From Gordonia jinghuaiqii (GTDB lineage: Bacteria > Actinomycetota > Actinomycetes > Mycobacteriales > Mycobacteriaceae), in the NCBI RefSeq assembly GCF_014041935.1, contig NZ_CP059491.1, positions 2,356,001 through 2,420,000 on the forward strand: a DNA stretch of 64,000 nt. Reading direction: 5' to 3'. The notes beneath the pieces are model-generated. The model did no database searches. It worked only from the letters and a program-made list of their open reading frames with translations, and was not told the origin of the DNA. Below, piece after piece: positions 1 through 8,944 of the stretch. The position numbers were made by a program, and so were the translations under genes. The stretch's first letter is position 1. Every line of letters starts with the position of its first letter.

Positions 1-287
1 GCTTTGTCCGGATTGGCCTTCAGGTTGTGGTACCAGCCGGGGTTGTTCGAAGCGCCATTGGCAGACGCCACGATCAGCCAACTGCCGTCGGGCCCGGGGA
101 ACCAGGCGAGCGGGCTCACCCGTTCCTGACCGCTCTTACGGCCGACGGTCGTGAGCACGAGCGCGTTCATACCGCCGAACTGGCCCTTTCGGCGAACCAT
201 CGGGGCGACGATCTTGTTGACGAAGCGCACGAAGGGGCCCTTCGGCACCCGGCCGCCGCGTGTACCTGCTGGGCTCTCGAAACTCAT
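1..287 (-). CDS. Deazaflavin (F420)-dependent nitroreductase-family protein, partial
   Basis: The N-terminal 95 residues are present; the gene runs off the left edge. The readable protein begins MSFESPAG and contains the stretch 'NALVLTTVGRKSGQERVSPLAWF', shortened here to its key TTVGRKSG and SPLAWF elements, then 'GSWLIVASANGA' and 'NPGWYHNL'. These are hallmarks of the DDN family of F420H2-dependent quinone/nitro reductases common in mycobacteria and relatives. The start at 287 is preceded by a GGAGAGG ribosome binding site. It lies downstream of the HNH and TetR genes on the same strand, but 91 bases separate it from the HNH gene, so cotranscription is uncertain. Substrate cannot be inferred. 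Confidence 0.8.
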   Translation of the reverse strand, partial: MSFESPAGTRGGRVPKGPFVRFVNKIVAPMVRRKGQFGGMNALVLTTVGRKSGQERVSPLAWFPGPDGSWLIVASANGASNNPGWYHNLKANPDK

Positions 288-378
288 CGGCCTCTCCTTA
301 CGTGATCGGGCTCCTCGCGCGCCGACGTTACTGCCGGTACGGCGCTGCGTCTCGCCAATGGGACCGCGGAGGGCAGGC

Positions 379-756
379 CTACTCGACGTCGGCCAGCAAC
401 CGGCTGACCTCGTACTGACGCACCAGGAAAGCCTTCTCGTCGAGCTTCTTGCGTCGCATCCAGCTGGTGACCTCGGTGTTGCACTTGCTCGCGTTGCACG
501 GGCCGCAACACGGGACGACGTTCATAACGGTGTAGCGACCGCCGCGGGAGATCGCCAGCATGCAGTCGCGCTGCATTGCGACGCCCACGGCGCCGCAGTA
601 TGCGCACCCGCCCCAGGCCTCCTGGAGTGCGAGCCACTGCGAGTCGGTGAGGTCGTTGTCGCGCGAGGCGACGCGCTTGCGGCGTCGCTTCGCGTAGCGG
701 TTTGCGCGGGTGGTGCTGCGAGTGGCCACGTGAGGAGGATACCCGTCGCACCACAT
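379..756 (-). CDS. Small HNH-type nuclease-like protein
   Basis: A basic 116-125 residue protein with a zinc-ribbon HNH fold: CAYC, then RDCMLAISRGG, NVVPCCGPC and NASK. In standard HNH nucleases the first motif reads D-H-(I/V); here it reads D-C-M, so the usual general-base histidine appears to be cysteine. The Asn (NVVP) and the CN-x-SK element are intact. The N-terminus is Arg/Lys rich (KRRRKR), consistent with nucleic-acid binding. Two starts are possible, ATG at 756 and GTG at 729; neither has a convincing ribosome binding site. The gene follows the TetR gene by 32 bases. A cellular role is not evident; it could be a domesticated phage-type nuclease. Confidence 0.7.
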   Translation of the reverse strand: MWCDGYPPHVATRSTTRANRYAKRRRKRVASRDNDLTDSQWLALQEAWGGCAYCGAVGVAMQRDCMLAISRGGRYTVMNVVPCCGPCNASKCNTEVTSWMRRKKLDEKAFLVRQYEVSRLLADVE

Positions 757-788
757 GCGTCACAGCAGTCACACGGTTGCCAGTGGCG

Positions 789-1493
789 TCAGGGGCCAGC
801 GGGAGTGACCAGGAGCAGTCGGCACCACGCGTCGAGCAGCCACTGCGCGAAGCGTTCCTCCGACCATCCGCGGTCGGTCACGAGCATCGAGTAGTACTCC
901 GAGGAGTTCATCGTCCAGACGATGTCGGCGATCTCGTCGATCGTGAGATCGGTGCGCGTCGCGCCTGTCGAGGCGAGGTCCGCGGCGAGCAGCCGCATGT
1001 TGTCGGCTCGCCGGCGGGTGATCTCGTCCCACAACCCTCGAAGGTCGGCGTCGGCTGCCGCGGCATCGCGCAGAACGAGAAACAACGGCGCGAGACGACC
1101 CTGGATCGCGGTGACCGCCTCGGCATAGACGGCCAGCTTCCGACGCGCATCGATCTCGGCGCGCATACGTGCGACGTAGTCGCGTCGAGCTCCCGGAACC
1201 GGGCGATCGGTGCCGGACAGGGCGAGCTCGATCAGTTCCCGGAACAGGGCGGGCTTCCGGCCCACGGCGGTGTAGACCGTATCGGGCACGACGCCTGCAC
1301 GGCGGGCGATCTCGGCGACGGTGGTCGCCGCATAACCCCGGGTCACGAACAACTCGCGGGCCGTGTCGAGGATGTGCGCACGGGTCTGCGCCGCAGCCGC
1401 GCGGCGACGGCTGGCGTCGTACTTGCGGGCGCGTTGACCTGGGACTCGACCGCCGGCCACGGTGTCGGGATTGCCATTGACTGCCTCGGACAT
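789..1493 (-). CDS. TetR-family transcriptional regulator
   Basis: A 234-residue protein with an unusually long basic N-terminal arm (about 30 residues) before the TetR helix-turn-helix: 'ILDTARELFVTRGYAATTV' followed by 'AEIARRAGVVPDTVYTAV' at about residues 41-77. The remaining C-terminal half is the variable ligand-binding/dimerisation domain. The ATG at 1493 is 7 bases after a TAGACT -10 hexamer, which supports this start and a leaderless mRNA. It is divergent from the small barrel gene at 1558, with a 19-bp inverted repeat between them that would cover its -35 region, the layout of a self-regulating local repressor. The inducer is unknown. Confidence 0.88.
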   Translation of the reverse strand: MSEAVNGNPDTVAGGRVPGQRARKYDASRRRAAAAQTRAHILDTARELFVTRGYAATTVAEIARRAGVVPDTVYTAVGRKPALFRELIELALSGTDRPVPGARRDYVARMRAEIDARRKLAVYAEAVTAIQGRLAPLFLVLRDAAAADADLRGLWDEITRRRADNMRLLAADLASTGATRTDLTIDEIADIVWTMNSSEYYSMLVTDRGWSEERFAQWLLDAWCRLLLVTPAGP

Positions 1494-1500
1494 CGGACCT

Positions 1501-1506
1501 AGTCTA
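1501..1506 (-). promoter_or_regulatory. -10 hexamer of the TetR gene (leaderless)
   Basis: TAGACT on the minus strand, 7 bases before the ATG at 1493. This spacing places the transcription start at or next to the A of the start codon, as at many other genes of this window. Confidence 0.6.
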
Positions 1507-1521
1507 GGGGCACAACAATTA

Positions 1522-1540
1522 ATCCGATACAGAGTCGGAT
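1522..1540. promoter_or_regulatory. Candidate TetR operator (19-bp inverted repeat)
   Basis: ATCCGA-N7-TCGGAT, with one further matching pair near the centre. It lies in the 64-base gap between the divergent TetR gene and the gene at 1558, 17 bases before the latter's ATG and about 30-47 bases upstream of the TetR start. Size, symmetry and position are typical for a TetR-family operator controlling both genes; the assignment is inference. Confidence 0.6.
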
Positions 1541-1557
1541 GAAATCAGAGGTGCACG

Positions 1558-1902
1558 ATGGCATTCTTCGCATGGACCCAGGACGTCCCGATCGACGCCG
1601 AGATGTACGGGGAGATCGCCGATCGGATCGGGGATACCCCGATGCCGGGACTGCTCGTGCATCTCGCGATCGAGAACGCGGACTCGACCGTGAGCTACCT
1701 CGATGTGTGGGAATCGGAGCGGAGTTGCTTCGAGTCGCTCGAGAAGGTGGTCCACCCCGCGGTGCACCCGGTGCTCGAGGCGCACGGCATACACCCGCCG
1801 GGCGAGCCTCCCCGCACCCCGGCCACCATCCTCGAGGTCCGCTTCGGCGACGGGCGGGCCTTGCGGCCGGGACCGAGCCCGACCGGCGGTGGGCGGGGCT
1901 GA
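1558..1902 (+). CDS. Small dimeric alpha/beta-barrel-like protein, function unknown
   Basis: A 114-residue protein with the pattern of an ABM/stress-responsive ferredoxin-like barrel: a first strand (MAFFAWTQDVP), a helix, then 'GLLVHLAIENADSTVSYLDVWESE' in which the sequence YLDVWES resembles the 'vdvWeS.e.f' signature of putative monooxygenase-like proteins, and a final helix around the HPAVHPVL stretch. The last 25 residues are Gly/Pro/Arg rich and probably disordered. An AGAGG ribosome binding site precedes ATG 1558. It is divergent from the TetR regulator and likely its target. I cannot name a substrate. Confidence 0.72.
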   Translation: MAFFAWTQDVPIDAEMYGEIADRIGDTPMPGLLVHLAIENADSTVSYLDVWESERSCFESLEKVVHPAVHPVLEAHGIHPPGEPPRTPATILEVRFGDGRALRPGPSPTGGGRG

Positions 1903-1925
1903 GCTGCGGCGAACGGGCCAGGCCC

Positions 1926-1931
1926 TAGACT
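1926..1931 (+). promoter_or_regulatory. -10 hexamer of thyA (leaderless)
   Basis: TAGACT, 7 bases before the GTG start of thyA at 1939. There is no Shine-Dalgarno sequence in front of the GTG, so the promoter and start fit a leaderless mRNA. Confidence 0.6.
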
Positions 1932-1938
1932 GTCACCC

Positions 1939-2772
1939 GTGAGCACGGCCATTCGCGACATCTCATCGACCGGGACCATCCCGACGCCGTACGAGGACCT
2001 CCTCCGGCTCGTGCTGGAGACGGGGACCCCGAAGGCGGATCGCACCGGTACCGGCACCCGCAGTCTGTTCGGTCATCAGCTGCGCTACGACCTCGCCGCG
2101 GGCTTCCCGCTGATCACCACCAAGAAAGTGCACCTCAAGTCGATCGTCTACGAATTGCTGTGGTTCCTGCGCGGGGACTCGAACGTCCGCTGGCTTCAGG
2201 AACGCGGCGTCTCCATCTGGGACGAGTGGGCCGACGAGAACGGCGAACTCGGCCCGATCTACGGGGTGCAATGGCGTAGTTGGCCGACGCCGTCGGGTGA
2301 GCACATCGACCAGATCTCCGCTGCTCTCGACCTGCTCAAGACCAACCCGGATTCACGGCGCAACATCGTCTCGGCGTGGAACGTCGGCGAGATCCCGCAG
2401 ATGGCGCTGCCGCCCTGCCACGCCTTCTTCCAGTTCTACGTCGCCGACGGGAAACTCTCCTGCCAGCTCTACCAGCGCAGCGCCGACCTGTTCCTCGGCG
2501 TGCCGTTCAACATCGCGTCGTATGCCCTGCTGACCCACATGATGGCGCAGCAGGCCGGCCTGGAGGTGGGCGAGTTCGTGTGGACCGGCGGGGACTGCCA
2601 CATCTACGACAACCACGTCGAGCAGGTGAATCGGCAACTCTCGCGCGACCCGTACCCCTATCCGAAACTCGAACTGCGCAGGCGGGATTCGATCTTCGAC
2701 TATGAGTACGACGACATCACCATCGTCGGCTACGAATCCCACCCGGGCATCAAGGCGCCGGTGGCGGTGTGA
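1939..2772 (+). CDS. thyA: Thymidylate synthase ThyA
   Basis: Converts dUMP to dTMP with methylene-tetrahydrofolate, producing dihydrofolate. The 277 residues cover the whole family: phosphate-binding RTGTGTRS (35-42), the conserved WxLxGD region, and the active-site PPCHAFFQF with nucleophile Cys160, then [17 protein letters not shown]. The GTG start is chosen because a TAGACT -10 lies exactly 7 bases upstream. Its stop overlaps the dfrA start by 4 bases, so the enzyme that generates dihydrofolate and the one that recycles it are translationally coupled. A second, unrelated thymidylate synthase (ThyX) is encoded 5 kb downstream. Confidence 0.97.
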   Translation: MSTAIRDISSTGTIPTPYEDLLRLVLETGTPKADRTGTGTRSLFGHQLRYDLAAGFPLITTKKVHLKSIVYELLWFLRGDSNVRWLQERGVSIWDEWADENGELGPIYGVQWRSWPTPSGEHIDQISAALDLLKTNPDSRRNIVSAWNVGEIPQMALPPCHAFFQFYVADGKLSCQLYQRSADLFLGVPFNIASYALLTHMMAQQAGLEVGEFVWTGGDCHIYDNHVEQVNRQLSRDPYPYPKLELRRRDSIFDYEYDDITIVGYESHPGIKAPVAV

Positions 2773-3302
2773 GTTCCGACCCCTCCGGGGCGGTCATCGC
2801 GCCGCAGGTGCGGCTGGTGTGGGCCCAGGCTCGGGACGGCGCGATCGGTCGCGGCAACACGATCCCGTGGCGCGTGCCCGAGGACATGGCGCGCTTCAAA
2901 CAGCTGACTCTCGGCCACCCGGTCGTGATGGGCCGCAAGACCTGGGATTCGTTGCCGCCGCGGTTCCGGCCGCTGCCCGGGCGCGAGAACATCGTGGTGA
3001 CACGCAACGCCGACTGGTCGGCCGACGGGGCAACCGTCGCACGATCGATCGACGAGGCCCTGGCCCTCGCCGGTGACGTCGAGACCGTCGGAGTCATTGG
3101 TGGCGGTGAGATCTACCGTGCGGCACTGAAATTCGCCACCGAGCTGTGTGTCACCGAGATCGACGTCGACGTCGAGGGCGCCGACGCCTTCGCGCCGGAG
3201 ATCGCCGGGGAGTGGACGCCGGTACGCACCGGCGACTGGTCGATCTCCACCACCGGGACGCGCTACCGGTTTGTCGATTACGTGCGCGCCGCCCGCGACT
3301 GA
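2769..3302 (+). CDS. dfrA: Dihydrofolate reductase
   Basis: NADPH-dependent reduction of dihydrofolate to tetrahydrofolate. The 177-residue protein has the single-domain DHFR fold with [21 protein letters not shown] (key residues: Trp-Arg-x-Pro-Glu-Asp, with the acidic Asp in the active site), [12 protein letters not shown], and the nucleotide-binding IGGGEIY. The GTG at 2769 overlaps the thyA stop by 4 bases. Its own TGA shares one base with the ATG of the next gene, so the three genes form a tight operon. It is the expected target of trimethoprim-type antifolates. Confidence 0.97.
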   Translation: MSSDPSGAVIAPQVRLVWAQARDGAIGRGNTIPWRVPEDMARFKQLTLGHPVVMGRKTWDSLPPRFRPLPGRENIVVTRNADWSADGATVARSIDEALALAGDVETVGVIGGGEIYRAALKFATELCVTEIDVDVEGADAFAPEIAGEWTPVRTGDWSISTTGTRYRFVDYVRAARD

Positions 3303-4528
3303 TGGTTCCGGAACGGCTGTCCCCGGCGCAGGCGCGTCGAATCGCGCTGGCCGCACAGGGTTTCGCCGATCGTGCCCCGGCTCGCAACCCGACCATGGCG
3401 CACCTGAAAAGGGTTGTCGGACGAACCGGGCTGCTGCAGATGGACTCGGTCAACATCGCGGCACGCGCCCACTTCATGCCGCTCTACTCCCGGCTCGGCC
3501 CCTACGATCCCGAACTGCTGCACCGCGCGGCATGGCAACCGGGCAGACGTCCCCACCTGCTCGTCGAGTACTGGGCGCACGAAGCCGCACTGATCCCGGT
3601 CGACCACTGGCCGCTCTTCCGCTGGCGCATGGAGGAATACGCGGACGGGAGATACCACCATAGCCGGGAGATCATGCGCCGCAACCGGTCTCTGGCCGCC
3701 GACGTGCGCGGCGTGATCGAGGCGCTCGGAGCGAGCACGCCGCGCGACATCGAGCGGGAACTCGGCATCGAACGCGAGCCCGGCACGGCCGGGAGCTGGT
3801 GGCAACGCGGCGAGATCAAGCATCTGTGCGAGGCGATGTTCGCCGCCGGCGACCTCTCGGCGGTCCGCAACGGCAACTTTCTGCGCCACTACGATCTGAC
3901 CGAGCGGGTCGTCGGGGAGCAGATAGCCGCCCGACGGCCCGATCGTGCTGCTGCGCAACGAGAGCTGGTCGCGCAGGCCTCCCGGTCGCTCGGCGTCGCA
4001 ACGATCGCCGACCTCGCCGACTACTACCGCATCAAGACCGCCGACGCCCGCGCCGCGGTCGCCGATCTCGTCGACTCCGGTGAGCTGCACCAGGTGTCGA
4101 TCGACGGATGGCGCGACCCCGCCTACCTCGCCGGCGGGGCAGCGATACCGCGGCGCGTCGAGCGGTCGGCAATCCTGTCGCCGTTTGATCCGCTGGTGTT
4201 CTTCCGCCCGCGCGCCGAGCGGATCTTCGACTTCCGCTACCGCATCGAGATCTACGTCCCCGAACACAAACGCGTACACGGTTACTACGTCCTCCCGTAC
4301 CTCCTCGGCACCGACATCGCCGCCCGGGTCGACCTCAAGGCCGACCGCAAGAACGGCAGGCTGCTGGTGCTCGGCGCGTTCTGCGAACCCGGTCACTCCC
4401 ACGGTGCGGTCGCCGAGCGACTCGCCGCCGACCTGCGCACATTCGCCGGCTGGCTCGGTCTCGGCTCCGTCGCCGTCGGCGAACGGGGAGACCTCGCGGG
4501 CGAGCTGGCGCGGGTGATGGGATGCTGA
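3302..4528 (+). CDS. Crosslink-repair DNA glycosylase, YcaQ/AlkX family (winged helix)
   Basis: A 408-residue protein of the HTH_42 (YcaQ) family: 'RNPTMAHLKRVVGRTGLLQMDSVN' region near residue 40 with the characteristic LQMDSVN-x-xxRAH, followed by the 'LLVEYWAHEAALIP' segment, and the C-terminal 'ILSPFDPLVFFRPRAERIFDFRYRIE' and 'HGYYVLPYLLG' blocks. E. coli YcaQ unhooks interstrand crosslinks; its catalytic QxD motif corresponds to the QMD of LQMDSVN here. The ATG at 3302 overlaps the dfrA stop by one base (TGATG). Functional assignment rests on family resemblance. Confidence 0.85.
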   Translation: MVPERLSPAQARRIALAAQGFADRAPARNPTMAHLKRVVGRTGLLQMDSVNIAARAHFMPLYSRLGPYDPELLHRAAWQPGRRPHLLVEYWAHEAALIPVDHWPLFRWRMEEYADGRYHHSREIMRRNRSLAADVRGVIEALGASTPRDIERELGIEREPGTAGSWWQRGEIKHLCEAMFAAGDLSAVRNGNFLRHYDLTERVVGEQIAARRPDRAAAQRELVAQASRSLGVATIADLADYYRIKTADARAAVADLVDSGELHQVSIDGWRDPAYLAGGAAIPRRVERSAILSPFDPLVFFRPRAERIFDFRYRIEIYVPEHKRVHGYYVLPYLLGTDIAARVDLKADRKNGRLLVLGAFCEPGHSHGAVAERLAADLRTFAGWLGLGSVAVGERGDLAGELARVMGC

Positions 4529-4589
4529 GCACCGGGAGAGATCGCGAAACAGATGCAGGGTGGGACGAACCGATAGGAGACAAGCGACG

Positions 4590-5357
4590 ATGACCGTGTC
4601 GTATGAAGGCAACGACTACCGACTGGTGATGTTCGACCTCGATGACACCCTCGCCCCGTCCAAGAGCCCGCTCGACGACCAGATGGTCACGCTGTTGCGC
4701 CGCATGCTCGACGTCAGCCTCGGCTGCATCATCTCCGGCGGCAACTTCACCCAGTTCGAGAAGCAGGTCCTCGCACGGCTCGGCAACTTCGACAGCGTCG
4801 GCAACCTCCATCTGATGCCGACCTGCGGAACCCAGTACGTCCGCTGGTCCGGCGCCGAATGGGAGACGGTCTACGCCGAGTTCCTCAGCGACGACGAGAA
4901 ACAGCGCACACTGGAGGTCCTCGAGACCGGCGCCAGGGAACTCGGGCTGTGGGAGAGCGAGACCTGGGGCGACATCCTCGAGGACCGTGGCAGTCAGATC
5001 ACCTTCAGCGCGCTCGGACAGAAGGCCCCGGTCGACGCCAAGGCCGCCTGGGATCCGGACGGCGCCAAGAAGGAATCGCTGCGCGCCTACGCCGCCGAGC
5101 GTCTGCCCGATCTGGAGGTGCGCAGCGGCGGGTCGACGTCGGTCGACATCACCAAGAAGGGCATCGACAAGGCTTACGGCGCACTGAAGTTGATGGACAT
5201 CCTGGGCCTGTCGACCGCCGACATCCTGTTCTTCGGTGACCGCCTCGACGAGGGTGGCAACGACTACCCGGTCAAGGCCCTCGGCATCACCTCGATCGCC
5301 GTGCACGGCTGGCCCGACACCCACGCCGAGCTCACGAAGATCCTCGACGGGGCCTGA
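4590..5357 (+). CDS. HAD-IIB family phosphatase, phosphomannomutase-like
   Basis: A 255-residue HAD hydrolase. Motif I is VMFDLDDTLAPSKS (nucleophile Asp plus general acid Asp), motif II the CIISGGN region, motif III a Lys in 'VDITKKGIDKAYG', and motif IV FFGDRLDEGGNDYPV. The 'SGGSTSVDITKKGIDKAYG' region and cap size resemble eukaryotic-type phosphomannomutase and related sugar phosphatases. A ribosome binding site AGGAGA precedes ATG 4590 by 9 bases. The gene stands 61 bases after the YcaQ gene and converges on the PhoD gene. The substrate, probably a sugar phosphate, cannot be fixed from sequence. Confidence 0.85.
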   Translation: MTVSYEGNDYRLVMFDLDDTLAPSKSPLDDQMVTLLRRMLDVSLGCIISGGNFTQFEKQVLARLGNFDSVGNLHLMPTCGTQYVRWSGAEWETVYAEFLSDDEKQRTLEVLETGARELGLWESETWGDILEDRGSQITFSALGQKAPVDAKAAWDPDGAKKESLRAYAAERLPDLEVRSGGSTSVDITKKGIDKAYGALKLMDILGLSTADILFFGDRLDEGGNDYPVKALGITSIAVHGWPDTHAELTKILDGA

Positions 5358-5364
5358 CGCGGAA

Positions 5365-7083
5365 TCAGTCGACCGGTCGTCCGACGGGAGCCACCCGCTG
5401 CGTCCCGCTCGCCACGGAAAAGGACTTCGCGTAGAACTGGCCCGATCGCGGGTTGGTCTTGTCGTGCACGAAGTACCAATCCATCTGCGTGGCAGCGGGA
5501 GTCACCGTCAGCACCGAGTAGCCGTGGGCGTCGAGCTCGCAGAAGCGCACGTGGTGGTTCGCCCCGCGGAACGCGGTGGACAGGGCCACTCCCGCGGTGT
5601 CGGGCGGCACATCGAACATGTCGTCGACGTTGGTCGCGGTGACCGAGGTGCCGACCAGTTCGGTGGCGACGCTGCCCGCACCGGGATAGTTCGCGACATC
5701 CACCGGGATGTCACAGGCCCACGACGAGTGGATGTCGCCGGTGATGAACACGACGTTGTCGATGCCGTTGCGGCGGATGGAGTCCAGGAGCCGGCGGCGG
5801 TCGGCGGCGTATCCGTCCCACTGGTCGGCGTTGTAGGGGATGCCCTCCCTGGGGATCCCCAGCAGCCCGGTGACCGCGCCGGTGGTCGCCGGATCGAGCG
5901 GCGGGATGAGGACGGGGGTGATCATCACCGGGTTCCCGACGATCTTCCAGCGGGTCTCCGACGAGGTGAGCCCGTTGGTGAGCCACGACATCTGCGCCCG
6001 GCCCATGATCGAGCGGGCGGGATCGTCGATGCTCGCCGATCGGGCGCTCACCTGCAGGTCGCGGTAGGAGCGCAGGTCCAGCATCGACAGCTCGAGCAGC
6101 CGCCCGAAGCGGAGGCGCCGGAACAGGTGCCGGCCGGCCGGGTCCACGCCCGGACGGATGGGCATCCACTCGGCATAGGCGCGCAGCGCGGCTCCGCGTC
6201 GGCCCTGCCACGACCCCTCACCGGGCTGATGATTCTCCGCACCGGCCTTCCAGGCGTCGTTCGACGACTCGTGGTCGTCCCAGACGGAGATGAACGGAAC
6301 CTTGCGGTGCAGCGCGGCGAGGTCGGGGTCGGATTTGTACTGCGCGTGGCGGGTTCGGTAGTCGCGCAGCGTCCGGATCTCGTGGCGCGGATCGTGGACG
6401 CGGACCGCGCCGGTCTTCCCGGTGTAGCGACCGGTCTGATACTCGTAGAAATAGTCGCCGAGGTGGATCACCGCGTCGAGATCCGGTTGGGCGGCGAGAT
6501 GGCGGTAGGCCGAGAAGTAACCCGCCTCCCAGTTGGCGCAGGACGCCACGCCGAAACGGATCTTCGCGACATCGGCGTTCGTCGCCGGGGCGGTGCAGGT
6601 GCGTCCGGTGGGGGAGGTGGCCCCGGCGGCGGGACCGGAGAGCACCGTGAACCGGTAGTGGTACCGGGTCCGCGGGCTCAGCCCGCCGGCATCGACCTTG
6701 ACGGTGTGATCGGTGTCGGCCGAGGTCTGGACCTGGCCCGACCCGACGATCGCGGAGAAACCGGCGTCCCGCGCGATCTCCCACTGCACCGAACACGCCG
6801 GCCCGATCCCGGAGCCGGGAGTCGACGCCGGCGTCTGGGTGACGCGGGTCCAGAGGATGACACCGTTCGGCAGCGGATCACCCGAGGCGACGCCGTGCCC
6901 GAACACCTCGTCGCGCGGTCGCGGGGCCGCCCGCGCCACGACCGCCGGAGCCGCGAGAGCGGTACCGGTGACGACGGCTCCGGTACGCAGGAACGCGCGC
7001 CGGGTGGTGCCCGAACCGCGCGCAACCGGCGCTACGGAATCGGGCAATCCTCGATCATCGGGCATTCCCGGATCCGCGTGCAT
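5365..7083 (-). CDS. phoD: Alkaline phosphatase D (PhoD) family, Tat-exported
   Basis: Secreted phosphodiesterase/alkaline phosphatase that would release phosphate from organic esters outside the cell. The 572-residue precursor has a twin-arginine signal (TTRRAFLRTGAVVTGTAL, then an Ala-rich stretch) at about 27-52. It then has the PhoD N-terminal domain (FGHGVASGDPLPNGVILWTR) and the metallophosphatase core with HLGDYFYEY, a WDDHE motif, and GDIHSS. The ATG at 7083 lies 6 bases after a TAAAGT hexamer, so a leaderless message is likely. A nearby ATG (7065) is an alternative start. It converges on the HAD gene and diverges from thyX; the shared gap holds a 19-bp perfect inverted repeat. Confidence 0.92.
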   Translation of the reverse strand: MHADPGMPDDRGLPDSVAPVARGSGTTRRAFLRTGAVVTGTALAAPAVVARAAPRPRDEVFGHGVASGDPLPNGVILWTRVTQTPASTPGSGIGPACSVQWEIARDAGFSAIVGSGQVQTSADTDHTVKVDAGGLSPRTRYHYRFTVLSGPAAGATSPTGRTCTAPATNADVAKIRFGVASCANWEAGYFSAYRHLAAQPDLDAVIHLGDYFYEYQTGRYTGKTGAVRVHDPRHEIRTLRDYRTRHAQYKSDPDLAALHRKVPFISVWDDHESSNDAWKAGAENHQPGEGSWQGRRGAALRAYAEWMPIRPGVDPAGRHLFRRLRFGRLLELSMLDLRSYRDLQVSARSASIDDPARSIMGRAQMSWLTNGLTSSETRWKIVGNPVMITPVLIPPLDPATTGAVTGLLGIPREGIPYNADQWDGYAADRRRLLDSIRRNGIDNVVFITGDIHSSWACDIPVDVANYPGAGSVATELVGTSVTATNVDDMFDVPPDTAGVALSTAFRGANHHVRFCELDAHGYSVLTVTPAATQMDWYFVHDKTNPRSGQFYAKSFSVASGTQRVAPVGRPVD

Positions 7084-7089
7084 GCAGGG

Positions 7090-7095
7090 ACTTTA
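7090..7095 (-). promoter_or_regulatory. -10 hexamer of phoD (leaderless)
   Basis: TAAAGT on the minus strand, 6 bases before ATG 7083. No ribosome binding site is seen in front of that ATG, which agrees with leaderless initiation. Confidence 0.5.
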
Positions 7096-7144
7096 CCCAC
7101 TACACGACGCTGGTTCAGGGCGAACCCGAACGCCGGTCGCCGGC

Positions 7145-7163
7145 TTGAACCGAGGCGGTTCAA
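7145..7163. promoter_or_regulatory. Perfect inverted repeat between phoD and thyX
   Basis: TTGAACCG-AGG-CGGTTCAA, 8-bp arms with a 3-base centre. It lies 50-68 bases upstream of the phoD -10 and about 85-100 bases upstream of the thyX start. Either a dyad operator for one of the divergent genes or a short RNA hairpin would fit; position in a divergent promoter region favours an operator. Confidence 0.5.
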
Positions 7164-7247
7164 CGAGGCCGGGGCGGTGGGGGACAATCGACTGTCGGCA
7201 GGGCGCGCGGACGTGTGCCGCCGACCGGATGAATCGGAGGAGACCGC

Positions 7248-8943
<1,696 letters not shown>

Positions 8944-8944
<1 letters not shown>

